From assembly GCA_963575745.1 (NCBI GenBank), contig CAUYUJ010000891.1, positions 760,165-824,164 of the forward strand: a stretch of 64,000 bases of DNA, read 5' to 3'. This DNA comes from Prorocentrum cordatum (taxonomy: Eukaryota; Sar; Dinophyceae; Prorocentrales; Prorocentraceae). The position numbers and the translations under genes were made by a program. Under the pieces are notes generated by a model that did not search any database, had not been told where the DNA came from, and was given only the letters and a program-made list of their open reading frames with translations. Below, in pieces: positions 21,212 through 31,269 of the stretch; position 1 is the first letter of the stretch; each line of letters opens with the position of its first letter.

Positions 21212-21383
21212 GTAAGAATGACCTTTCGCCGGAGTGACCTTTGGTGCGGGCCCATTTGGGGTCTCCCGATCGCCGAGCGCGATGCGATAGTAGCGTCTTG
21301 CGCGCACGTGTTTGGTCCCCCCGCGGCCCCGAAAAAGCCGCGCACCAAAGGTCACTCTTACCCAGGGTCACTCTTGCGTGCAG
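21212..21383 (+). repeat. Element C (introner-like), copy 2, best preserved
   Basis: Runs from a GTAAGAATG donor to a TTGCGTGCAG acceptor (172 bp). The termini are inverted repeats: left TCGACTACACGTAAGAATGA, right the approximate complement TCACTCTTGCGTGCAGTCGA. A second inner inverted pair is AGTGACCTTTGGTGCGGG / CCGCGCACCAAAGGTCACT. AGAGA stands directly outside both ends, a possible target-site duplication. Confidence 0.85.
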
Positions 21384-21494
21384 TCGAAGAGATGGCAGGG
21401 TTGTTTGGTTCAGGATTTCCAGAATTCGTCACCTGGGTCCCTCCTGCATTGGCTTGCGAGCGCGCTTGGATTTGCCTTACCCACCGCCCCCGAA

Positions 21495-21543
21495 ATCCGC
21501 GCACCAACGGTCACTCTTGTTGAGGGTTCCCTCTTGCGAGTAG
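21495..21543 (+). repeat. Element C, right-end fragment supplying an acceptor
   Basis: CGCGCACCAACGGTCACTCT, then TGTTGAGGG, then CCCTCTTGCGAGTAG matches the element C right end. It abuts the proposed first visible exon of the Mei2-like gene, so that exon's 3' splice site probably comes from the element. Confidence 0.55.
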
Positions 21544-24500
21544 CCGACAGGCCCGCACGCCGCTGGCCGCGGTCGCAGCCGCCCGCACGCCCCTGAGCTC
21601 GAAGTCCAGGCCGTTCGCGCCGCAGCCGTTCGCCCCTGGGTTCTACCCAGCGGCCGCTCCCGCCTGTCAGTGGCAGGGAGCCGCGCCCTTCGGTGCTCCT
21701 GTGTGAGAAACTCACGGCGGGGGCGTTCGTCAAGGAATGTGCCCAGGAGGCTTCAGACCCTGGGAGATTCCTTGGCCGAGAAGGGCGGCGGTGACATCCA
21801 TGGCCAAGCCTCAATTGGTTTCCAACCGGCTCCCAGACCCTGGGTATCCAAAGGTTCCTTATCCGATGCCCTCAGCGTATCCATGTCCACGGCCTCGCGG
21901 GCTGGACCTCTTGGCCGCGATCCCACGGATACCAGGCGTTGTTTCGCGGATGCGTCGCGCGGAGCCTATCCATGCGACAGGGTATCCACGGGATCGCCCC
22001 CCAGAATGCAGCTCGCGAGGACGTGGTCATGGATCATTGTTTTTTGTGAGGTGTCGCAACCGAGCCCGTGGGCGACTGGTTCAAGGCAGAGGCGAAGACG
22101 GAGGATGAGGAGTGGACCACCGTAATGCTGTGCGGCTTCCCCCGGAGCTACGACCGCGACAAGCTGGTCAACCTGCTGGACTCCCACGGATATTCCGGCA
22201 TGTTTGATTTCGTCTACCTTCCGATGGAGTTTGAGTATTCGGAGTGCGTCGGCTACGCGTTCAGCCTTCTCCTCCCCCCGCTCCTCCCTTCTCCTTCTCA
22301 GCTCGGTGATCAGTGCAGACCTCTCGCTCATCCTCACACGTGCGAGAACTGGACCGAGGAGGCTTGCTAAAGGACTCCACCCCCAAGGTCGGGGTCTCTC
22401 TCGAGCCCGCCTCTTGTTGCCCCATCTGAGAGAGGTCCTCTGACAGTGGATGTCTGTAACAGGAAAAACCATTATCCTCCTCCCCATCCCTGGCATGCCT
22501 TGTTCAGAAATGTTCCTCCCAGGCCTGGGCTGCGAGCCTGGGACAGCGGGCCCCGGTCAGTGGCTCAAAAAAGGAAGGCCGTCGCGCCCGTGCGCGGAGA
22601 GCTCGGCCGGGCCTGGCCTGTCTTGTCCTGATTCGCGCGCGAAGGCGATCGCTTCCCCAGCGAGCGTGGTGTTCCTCTCCCTCCTCTTCCTCGTTCTGCG
22701 ATCTGCGCTCCTCTCGCCCTCCTTCCTCCCTGAGCACAGGTTCGTCAACCTGACCACTGCCGCGGCCGCGCTGCGCCTCAAGGCGGCCTTCGAGGGCTTC
22801 GCAGGCCACCCCTTCGCGGGCGACAAGCCCTGCCGCACGAACTGGAGCCGAGTGCAGGCCCGCCCACGCCGCCATCTTTCCCCCCCGCCGCCCGGTCCCC
22901 GCCCCCTCCTCCGCCTGTCCCGCCCCGTTCTGGTCCCCGTCCTTCCCCTCCTCCTCCGCCCTGTCCTCCTCTCCTGCCCCCCCCCTCTGGTAACATCGCA
23001 CCCGCAGGCAGCCAGCATCAAAAACCCGGCGGGCTTGATGCGTAAGTTGTATATCCCTGATCTGCTGAACGTGGTGTTTGTTTGTGTCAACCTGGTAGAC
23101 TGCATGTACCCCCCCTTCCCTTCTCTTCCCCTCCTCCTCGCCCTCCTCTTATCCCCTCCCCCTTCTTCTCATGATCCCCCCCTCCTGTTGGCTCCCGTTG
23201 GCTCCGATGCCGTCTGTTACCGCTGGTAGAGCGCCTAAGATAAAGCGGCGGAAAGCTGTGATTGGGGATCAAAGGAACAAGAAATTAAACAGGCAGCGGG
23301 CTCGCCTCCTCAAACGCCCAGCCAGCCAGCTGCGAGGTTAAAGGGACCGATCTCCCCACGAACTCCTTCGTGCTACGGTCGACCCCTCGCTTCAGCATCC
23401 TCAATGATCCCTCTGCGTGGCGAGTACGTGGACGCTCTGGCACTCTTGGAGGAGGTAGGGCCGGGCTCGAGAGCTCCCGAAAGCGCCGCAGCGAACACAC
23501 CGAGCAGCCTTGCCCCGCATGAGCCGCAGTTTGTCGAAGGAGTTGCTGGTCCGCGCAAACCTGGGCAGCCCACCGCAGGGGAGCACATTCACCGCGGCAC
23601 GAGTCGTTCCTCGCCCGCCACGGTGCAGACACATGTCAATCGAGTGCATGGCCTTCGGGGTCGGGAATCAGCTCCAGCGGGCAGGGCTTGGCCCGACGGG
23701 TCAAATGCACCTTCGAAACAGGAGGAAAATCCTTCGCAGCAAGGCCGTCCATGAGTTCAGCAATCAGCCATGCCGACTGCCGAATCACAGGCACCAGCTC
23801 TCGAAACCTGTCACGCGTCCAAGGAATGTGGTGCTGAGCCTGGGCACCTTCCCGGGCCAGCTCGTCAGCTTTCTTCTCACCCCTCCACATCCATTCTTGA
23901 ACTCCTAACCTATGGGCTTGGGTCAGGGAGAGGTGAGACGTGATTTTGAACACGAGGATCCTATCGAAGCCTATCTCATTGGCAATCCTAAGGATCTCAG
24001 CCCATATTCAGAGAACGCCACCTTCTCCAAGTTTTGGTTGGGGTCCCTCTCCCAGGTGTCCTGGACCGCCTTGCAGTCCGTCGCTATTTCGTTGGAACCG
24101 TATCCCGCTTATCTGGGACTTCTCAAGAAAGCGTAAGCTTCCCCGCAGCCGTTGGTTTGCACCGCATGTGGCAACGGCCCATCGGCAGATCCGGCCCAGA
24201 ACATATCCGTCGAGCGCCACGGACACGACAGCCCATCCAGCACGGGTGATTTGGGGCACTTCCGGGTTCAGACCAGACCCGTCCACACACACACACAGGG
24301 CCCGAGACGCTCACTGGGTCAGACGACCCCCCACTTTTGTCCAGCCTGGGCATATGGCGAAGACAATTGCCACTCGGGGCTCACAACCAGCGTTCGGGTG
24401 GCCTCCTCCCCCCCTCCTCATCCTGGACCTCCTCCCCCCTCCCACCACCTCCCCCCCGGGCTCCCCTCCTCCTCATCCTGGACCTCCTCCCCTCCCCCCC

Positions 24501-27500
24501 TCCTCATCCTGGACCTCCTCCCCTCCCCCCCTCCTCATCCTGGACCTCCCCCCCTCCTCATCCTGGACCTCCTCCCCTCCCCCCCTCCCCTCCTCCTCCC
24601 CTCCCCCCCTCCTCATCCTGGACCTCCTCCCCCCTCCCCCCCGTGCTCTCCCTCCGCTCCCGCAGCTGTGCCCGCCGCTGCGCCTCCCGACCGCGCCCGT
24701 GTTCTCTCCCCCGCCCGCCCGAGACCCGACGCCGCGAACGGTCACGACCGGAGCCCCGGTGGGCCCCGGACGCGGCAGGGCTGTTTTTTGGTGCCGTTTT
24801 CTGAGAATTTTCGGGGGCGGCAAAGAGGGGGGTGATGACTAGGGGGGGGTGGATATCATGGCGGGGGGCATGATATTTCCCCAGATTTCGTGGCGCCTCT
24901 TCTTGTTTCATTATGTCCCTGGCCCCCCCGCTGGGCCGCGCACATGCCGCCGGTCATGATTTGCACCCCCCCCCCTTGGGCACCCCCCTCTTGGCCGCTC
25001 CCGAGAGAATGTCTCAGGAGAAGGGCAGGACAATTGCTCCCAGAAGCGGGGAGCGAATTACGCTGGGATCGGTACCAGAACCAGGAGCAGAAAGATCACG
25101 GCGACACAACGGGGAAGAAGGCCAGAACCGGCAACATGAATAGCGAAGCGGAATAGGTCGAAATACTTGCCCTCTCATTAGCAGGGCCCACCAGAGCCCT
25201 GTGGCCGGGAATTTTACATCGGCGTGTCGCGCCGCCGGTTTCGGCCCGCCGCGTTTCGACGCGACACGCTGAGCAGGTCCCATCACTTCAGGCCTCAACG
25301 TCCCGAGCTCTTCTCGGCCTCCCGTCCCGCTAAGTGGAGCGACGCGCTATCATCTCGCAGGGCGTAGCGTGTCGCAGGGGCCGCCGCCGCGACACGCTAA
25401 GCAAGAGCTCCCGACCGCAAGGCTCTGGCATGTTGGGACTCGAATTAGCTGGCGCTTTGACGGTCTTGATTGGAATTTTGACGTTCCAGCTGTCTTGAGA
25501 GATGTTTGCAGCGGGAGTTCGCGTTGGAGTAAGGGGAGGGAGCAGGATCGGGGAAACGAAAGGCACGAGTTTGCCAAGACTCGGATTTGCCGTCGCTTTT
25601 TGACGGTCCTGGTTAGGATTTTCATGGTCCAGTTTTCGTGGGAGGTGTTTGCAACTGGCGATCGCGTTGAAGAAGGAGAAGGTGAAGTATCGTGTACACA
25701 TACGATTTGAGTTTGCCGGGCCTCGGGTTAGCTCGCGCTTTTTGACGGTCTTGTTTTGGATGCTGACGGTCCAAATATCATTCGGGATGTTTGCAGCGGG
25801 ATCTTGAGTTTGAGAAAGGGAAGGGAGATGGACTGGGGAAGCGCAAGGCTCGAGTTTGCCAGGACTCGGTTTTGCTGGCGCTTTTGATGGCCCTGGTCTG
25901 GATTCTGACTGTCCAATTGTCGTGAGAGATGTCTTTGCAGCGGGAGCGCATGCTGGAGCAAGGGGAGGGAGAACACACCCGGGAAGCGGATAAGGCTCGA
26001 GCTTGCACGGACTCGGAGTAGCCAGCGCTTTTTGACGGTCCTGGTGTGGATGTTGACGGTCCGGGTGTCGTGGGAGATGTGCTGCAGCAGAAGCGCCCGT
26101 CAGATTTCACATTGTGCCCACCTTTTTTTCCGACGACCCTCACAAACAGATTCTGGTCCCCAAAGCGCGAGGCGGCCGCCTCCCCGACCGGAAGAGAGAA
26201 CGCCGAAGGAGAAGAAGTGCTTCCACCGCCCGGGCTGGACAGCGGGTCGAAGCCATGTCGCCGCCCCCCTGCGCTTCCAGCGCCCCGATCCGTAGTAGAT
26301 TGAGGGACGCGACTCGCGTCAGCAGGTGCGACGGCACGCCGCGGCATGCGCGCGCTTCTTCTCGGTGCTGAGATCGGGGGGCGGGGAGGGGCATCTCCTG
26401 AGGCTGTTTTGGCGCCAAAGCTCATGCAAGCTTGTTCCGTCAATGGGCCTGCACGGTCTCATCGGGCCCTGTCGTCCTCTTCTCGATTTCGTTGCCCTTT
26501 CGCGTTCATGATCATTTCGCCTCCGTCGTCATCTTCTGTACTATGCGCCTTCGTCATCTTCTTCTCCACCAGAGATTTCGCAGGCCATGACTGAATACGA
26601 TTCCGAGTATGCTGCTGGAGTGGTTCGACGGCTTGCACGGGCTCGGCAGAGTCTTGGGCTCGTCTGCAGAGCTCGCCATATCTATGATGAAGTGGCTCAG
26701 TATGCCATTTGGCGGCAGGTGGAATCCCATAACTACTGGCCAATTTCTCAATGAGCGTGCAGATCATCTGGCAAACCGTGGAGCCGGTGGCATCACACGT
26801 AAGTTTGCCGACGTGCGTCGGTGGTCCTGGCCTTCGGGCTGACCACGGTTCTCAGCGGTCAAGGAGCCCTCGTTCTTTCCATACCTCGCGCTCGTGCCTT
26901 TGTTCGCTTTGGGTTCAGCCCACCGCTCGCTTCGACAAGCGCCTCACCGTCTCGCACACTGTGGCGCCCGCGGACTTGAAAAGTTCCGCCAATCAATCGG
27001 AGAACTCCGCGGGCTCAACTGCGTGCCGCCAGAGCCAGGATCTCGAAGCGCGCGTGCAGGAAGGTCTCGCCAGGCTTTTCGGAGGGCGGTTGCGGAGAGT
27101 CCGCGTCCAGCGCCAGGGAAAACAGGAATCGGCTTGCGGGAGAAAAGTGGTTTTGTTGAAGAGGACGATGGCTCAGGAAGGCCGCGATCTGAGAGTTATC
27201 GTGGCTTCGGGGGTCTGGGCCAGGGGCAGCGGAATGGAGGGAGACCTCAGTCCTCGCTTTGGGCCGTCATGATAAAATTGGGGCCTGATTTGGCGTTGTC
27301 CTTTGGCCGCGAGGTCTGGTCGTTTCTTTTGCCACGGCGTAGTTGGCTTTCACGGCGCTAGCTGCCGAGGCAAGACTGACCGTTGCGCGGATATTTGCCA
27401 ACCTGGGCTTGCATGTTGAGACCAACGAACGATCCCAAGGTGATGCTGTTTGAGAGAGCTCCAAGAGAGCCCCCCTCCCGTCACTTGCCCCTGTCTCGTC

Positions 27501-28347
27501 TCTCCTCCCCTTCTTTCCGTCCGCATGCACGGGAGTCGACAGCTGGATCAGCCTGCGTTGCGGGGTGGGGCTCCTCCGCCTGCCCCTGACAGGGCCTGGG
27601 CGCGAACGTCAAGCAGTACAGGAACAGCCCAATTATGCACAAGCTCGTGCCGGACGAATTCAAGCCCATGCTCTTCTGGAGCTCGGCCACGAACGAGGGG
27701 TCTCGGCTGCGCGTCATGTGCACGCCCTCGGCGCTTGGATCCAGGGGCGCGGTGCCGTGGACACGCGGTCGCATGGACTCGTTCTGCGCGGGGCATCCGC
27801 GAAGACACGGCCCGTGTCTGCGGGGCCACTGCCCAGGGGCCCAGCCCGTGAGACCGTGGATATGGGTTGGGGGAAAACAGTAACAGAAACAATCATTGTC
27901 GACGTTCCCAGCGGGTCTCGTGCATCGGCGCTGGAGCCCCCAGGCGGCGCCTCCTGCGCCGCCCCTGGCACGCTCCGCGCGCCAGGGAGGGGGCCTAGCG
28001 CCGGTCCAAGAAATCCACGCGGAGCTCCGAAAGTGTGTGTTCATGTCATTGTTTGTTGCCCGAGTGGGTTCCTCGCCCACAGTGCAGGGTCGAGCTTCTC
28101 AAAGCGCCCCCCTCCCGCACTTTCACAGCGTCCGGGCAACACGGCCCGGAGCGAACGGTCCTGTTCTCAGAGGGCCCCCGGGCTCTCTCGCCTCTCTCAG
28201 GCGGCTGCACTCCCTCCCCCCGCAGCCCAGCCACTCCCGCTGTCGCCGCCCAGGAACGGGCAGCCGCAGCCCTTCCCGGAGCCCACCACGGCCCTCAAGC
28301 AGCTGCGGCCCCACCGGAAGAAGGAGAAGGCGCAGAGCAGTGATTGA
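21544..28347 (+). CDS. Mei2-like RNA-binding protein (C-terminal RRM), five exons, 5' end uncertain
   Basis: Exons joined by eye: 21,544-21,700 (tentative), about 22,051/22,065-22,258, 22,740-22,857, 27,593-27,699 and 28,254-28,347 (stop TGA). The product has an Ala/Pro-rich N-terminal part (FAPGFYPAAAPACQWQG), then an RRM starting WTTVMLCGFPRSYDRDKLVN, continuing DFVYLPMEF, GYAFVNLTT and NWSRVQGLGANVKQYRNSPI, then VPDEFKPMLF and a basic tail (LRPHRKKEKAQSSD). This matches the third, C-terminal RRM of Mei2 proteins, which binds RNA; many short dinoflagellate proteins consist of little else. Introns 2 and 4 are GT-AG; intron 3 begins GC and is 4.7 kb. Reading frame is kept across all three junctions after 22,258. 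The true start codon may lie upstream. Target RNA unknown. Confidence 0.8.
21868..22010 (+). repeat. Repeat in intron 1 of the Mei2-like gene
   Basis: Inverted relative of 27,720-27,890 in intron 4. The plus translation MRRAEPIHATGYPRDRPPEC resembles the minus translation MPRAERVHATACPRHRAPGS of the other copy. Shared DNA includes TATCCA(T/C)G, GGTCTC/GGCCTC and a GGATGC-CG-GCG segment. Confidence 0.6.
22259..22739 (+). other. Intron 2 of the Mei2-like gene
   Basis: Begins GTTCAG and ends GAGCACAG. The downstream exon begins GTTCGTCAAC, so GTTC occurs at both junctions, as expected if the intron was created by an insertion that duplicated its target. The interior is CT-rich near both ends and shows no terminal inverted repeat obvious by eye. 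Confidence 0.7.
22989..23110 (+). repeat. Segment related to 33,296-33,470
   Basis: Shares GCACCCGCAGGC.GCC.G.ATCAA.AACC, CCCTGAT.TGCTGAA and GTCAACCTG/GTCAACTACCTGCAT, each followed by a CCCCCC-rich pyrimidine tract. CACCCGCAG resembles an acceptor. Not recognised as part of the Mei2-like protein. Confidence 0.4.
23285..24292 (-). pseudogene. LINE 3' fragment: RNase H-like domain plus zinc-knuckle-like tail, broken
   Basis: Read on the minus strand in several frames. It starts VDGSGLNPEVPQITRAGWAV (first RNase H strand with its Asp), continues EIATDCKAVQDTW (the second acidic strand), and reaches KKADELAREGAQ, which matches the GNERADELA-type helix near the end of RNase H in LINEs. A cysteine-rich stretch RCVRCGAFGS..LLQEC follows near 23,450-23,520. 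The pieces are in different frames, so this is dead. It lies antisense inside intron 3 of the Mei2-like gene. Confidence 0.65.
24405..24650. repeat. Tandem repeat, unit near CCCCCTCCTCATCCTGGACC
   Basis: About seven to eight units of ~22-35 bp: CCTCCTCATCCTGGACCTCC with variable poly-C spacers. Coding frames here (ILDLLPS repeats) are artefacts. Confidence 0.85.
25215..25412 (+). repeat. Dispersed element B, copy 2
   Basis: TGTCGCGCCGCCGGTTTCGG, GACGCGACACGCTGAGC, CAACGTCCCGAGCTCTTCTC, GTAGCGTGTCGCAGGGGCCG and CCGCCGCGACACGCTAAGCA follow the element B order. GCGACACGCT and AGCGTGTCGC form an internal inverted pair. Confidence 0.75.
25440..26095. repeat. Tandem repeat, ~145-bp unit, five copies
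   Basis: Units begin TTTTTGACGGTC(T/C)TG (about 25,454; 25,597; 25,738; 25,881; 26,030) and include TGGATTCTGAC-GTCC, GTCGTGAGAGATGT, TTGCAGCGGGA and GGCTCGAGTTTGCCAGGACT. Each unit carries a TTTGCAG acceptor-like motif. Confidence 0.85.
26580..26830 (+). pseudogene. LINE RNase H fragment, frameshifted
   Basis: One plus frame gives EYDSEYAAGVVRRLARARQS, then LGLVCRARHIYDEVAQYAIW; after a frameshift near 26,730-26,750 another frame gives LNERADHLANRGAGG. This is the order of the C-terminal half of LINE RNase H. The D-S pair could correspond to the second acidic strand. Opposite orientation to the fragment at 23.3-24.3 kb, and both lie in the same intron. Confidence 0.55.
27700..28253 (+). other. 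Intron 4 of the Mei2-like gene
   Basis: Starts GTCTCGG and ends GCCGCCCAG, splitting a glycine codon. Contains the inverted relative (27,720-27,890) of the intron 1 repeat directly after the donor. Confidence 0.65.
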
Positions 28348-29357
28348 GACCTCTCCCGAGGGCAGCGTCAGGGGGGGGGAGGCTGTGGGGGGGGGGACGT
28401 AGTTATCGCACCCCCCCCATCGCCCACTCATCGCCGATGTAGCCGGGGCCCGAGAGTCCCGCTCCGCTCTGGGAGCGTGCGGTCTCACCCTCGGGGGCCT
28501 CCCGCCGACGCTTCGGGCGAGGTGTCGCCAATCCCAGGCCGATGCTGTCCTCCTGAGCCGCCCCCCCCCCCCCATGTTGCCCCTCAATGCACGCCAGTCG
28601 TTGAAAGTAGGTATTTCTGGATTCCCAGATCCCAATCTGCTTCGAGCGCCTTCCTACTTCAAGAATCGCCATGCTTTTGCTGCTTTTGTTATTCTCTGGG
28701 AGGGCCCGGACCCAATCCACTTTATCCGCCTTCCTACTTCATGTTTCTACCTACTTCTTCCGACCGATGTGTATTTCATTATGTAGCATAGTCGCAGGCC
28801 GGTGTGGCTTGAATCGCGGAGCACGCCGCTTGTTCCAGAGCTGAATGGCGGCGCGAGGTGGTACGCCCCAGGGCCAGTCTTGACTCGAGTCCAGGGCGAC
28901 CGCTCGTTGGGATTCGCAGCCCGTGGAAGCAGTCCTGGCTCGAATAGCAAGCATTCCTGTACTCTGTGGGCAGATGACTCACCCGAGTCATGGCTCGCCG
29001 ATGCGCGATCGGCTGGCGCGCTGGACAATGCAAGGCGTGCGTATGTGACGATACTAGTCCACAAACAGTACTTCGTAGGTTTGCAGACAGGGTGTTGCAT
29101 TAATGGGTTTCCCGTGCGGCCCCACATTTTATATGTCGCAAACTCACATTTTGGCAGCCTCGCCTGAACAGGTCGCCGCTTGGGCGAACACTCCCCAGGC
29201 ATCCTCGATCGCCTCCCTCCCCAAGCTTGCTCCTCCTTCTCACCCTCGCCTCCTTCTTCCCCTTCCCACCTCCCCTTCTCCTCCGCATTCCCCCCCCCTT
29301 CTCCCCCATTAGTTTTCCTCAGCAATTTCACATTGTTAACACTACATGTTTTCCCCC

Positions 29358-29388
<31 letters not shown>

Positions 29389-29520
29389 CCTTCATTCAGT
29401 CTGGAAGATATCCAGTCCTCTACGCGTAATTTAACCCAGACCCGATTTCCAAACAAGCTGTTCCCCAAACAGTGCTTGCAACTAGGGGTTCTTATCTGTT
29501 TGTTGGAGAGAACTTGGCTT
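28348..29520. other. Downstream of the Mei2-like gene; no recognisable gene
   Basis: Poly-G/C-rich at first. A 121-codon plus frame (28,802-29,167) has mixed composition but matches no family. A CT-rich tract with (CT)n lies at about 29,362-29,390. Confidence 0.35.
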
Positions 29521-29524
29521 GCCC

Positions 29525-31260
29525 GTCGGTCTGGCGGCGCGCCGTTGTGGCCGCCGCCGTCCTGTCGTCGCCTCGACGCCGCCCGTCGTCTGGGCCTGAC
29601 ACGCGGTCTGACGGCTCCGTTGTCGCCGTCACCGCCCTGTCGCCGCCCGTCGTCTGGGCCTGATCGTCGGTCTGGCGGCTCTGTGGTCGCTGTCGCCGCC
29701 CCGTCGCCGCCCCGTCGCTGCCTCGTCGCCGCCCGTCGTCTTGGCCTAACCGTTGGTTTGGCGGCTCCGTGGTCACCGTGCGCCGCCTGCCCTATGTTTT
29801 GTACAGCAAGACAAAGTTTTAAAAACACAATAGCAAAACAAACTGTCGCTCTTTGCAACGCATCGACTGCGCAACACGTACGTTGTACCACATGGATTGC
29901 ACCGCGCATATTGAACCACACATATTGGACAACATAGATAGCACCTCGTAGATTTCGCAACGGAGAGTGCACCGCGTACATTGCACATCATAGATCTCCC
30001 TTTCGGAAAATTATATCCCTTTCGGAAAATTAGGTCATACTTCCCCGTGGGTTTATCGGCACCCTTTGGGATAGTGCGGTGTATGTACGATTGCGCCCCA
30101 TCTTACATCCCAAACATTGAACCATCAGATCCCAGCTGGACCCCTTTTCGCCCACCCCGATCCCTGTCACTTACATACTATGCGCACCCTCGCTTCATAG
30201 ACATAGCCCATGTCATTGATTACCTTGCAACAGACGGAGCAACGTCGACATGCGCGCGTCGTCGCGCGCGCATGCAGCTGTTGTTCGAAACCTCAGGTCC
30301 CGTATGGAATCCAAGACCGGCGCCACGGCTTTGAAGCACGTTCATGTCGAAACATCTGCGCGCGCGCTCTTGCGAACATGCACGAGAACCGTTTGTCTGT
30401 TCCAGCATGCCCATCACGTGCGACAAAGTGGGCCTTTCACACGCGCATGTCGAAATCATTCGAACGCCCCTGGCGCGCTTGCTGGGGGTAGCGTGACCCC
30501 TTTTCAAAGCATACCATGTGGGCCACTCGCGCCAGCCGTCCGCGCGCATGTCGAAGTCCCTCTAGCATGTTTATCACCAACGCGTGGACACCATCATCGT
30601 CATTGACATGACCAGCATCGGCGCCGCTGTCATTGTCGCCATCGTCACCAGCATCGCTACTATCATCATCGTGGCTCCCGTTGCCGATGTCGCCATGTCA
30701 CCGCGCCCGCCTGGGCCACCGACTCGGACTGAAGTGCCCGCGTGTCAGCGCGGTTTGCGAGACGCGCGGGGAAGTTCCCAGCGGTCAGCGCCACCTCGGC
30801 CGCATCGGTTGCATTAGACTAGCTGGCCGCCCAGCGCGCGAGCTTGCGCACTTGCGCCGCCGCAGCGATGCACCAGCCAACGCCAAGCAGTCATCGTAAT
30901 CGCCGCCGCATGGGTTTGCAAACGGGTGGGTGTGTGGGATGATTGCGCGAGCAGTGGGGTTGACAACTCACGAATGGGCACTTGTTCAGTGCACCAAGTA
31001 GACTGCACAACACATATCGTTATATATATAAAAATATGATTACATATATTGCGTCACCTATAGTGCTCCACGTAGAGTTTCCCACTTCTATTGCGCATCA
31101 CACAGGTTGCACCACACATTGCGCCACTTAGTTTGCACCATTTTTGCACAACACAGATTGCACAACCTAGATTGCAAAACATATCGTTGCACAACATTTC
31201 ATGGCACCACACATGAAGCACCACGTATGCGGCGCACCATAGATTGTCCACATCTCTAGA
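29525..31260 (+). repeat. Composite repeat, copy 2
   Basis: CGCCGTCGTCTGGGCCTGA-type array (29,525-29,785), ~15-bp array containing TTGCACCGCG and TTGCACATCATAGATC (29,870-29,995), complex part (30,000-30,960) and a second ~15-bp array (31,000-31,260), mirroring 3,205-5,180. A local 18-bp direct duplication, CCCTTTCGGAAAATTA, lies at about 29,998-30,031. Confidence 0.65.
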
Positions 31261-31269
31261 ACCGCACTG

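Larger units (their letters stand above)
22858..27592 (+). other. Intron 3 of the Mei2-like gene, GC donor
   Basis: The exon ends GAGTGCAG and the intron starts GCCCGCC; it ends CCCTGACAG before GGCCTGGGCG. Dinoflagellates commonly use GC (and GA) donors. The intron contains a minus-strand RNase H relic, a C-rich tandem repeat, element B, a ~145-bp tandem repeat and a plus-strand RNase H relic. Confidence 0.7.

Noticed and set aside
19236-21215. 659-codon plus-strand protein
   Set aside because: The frame consists of translated units of the C-rich minisatellite and changes character where the array ends.
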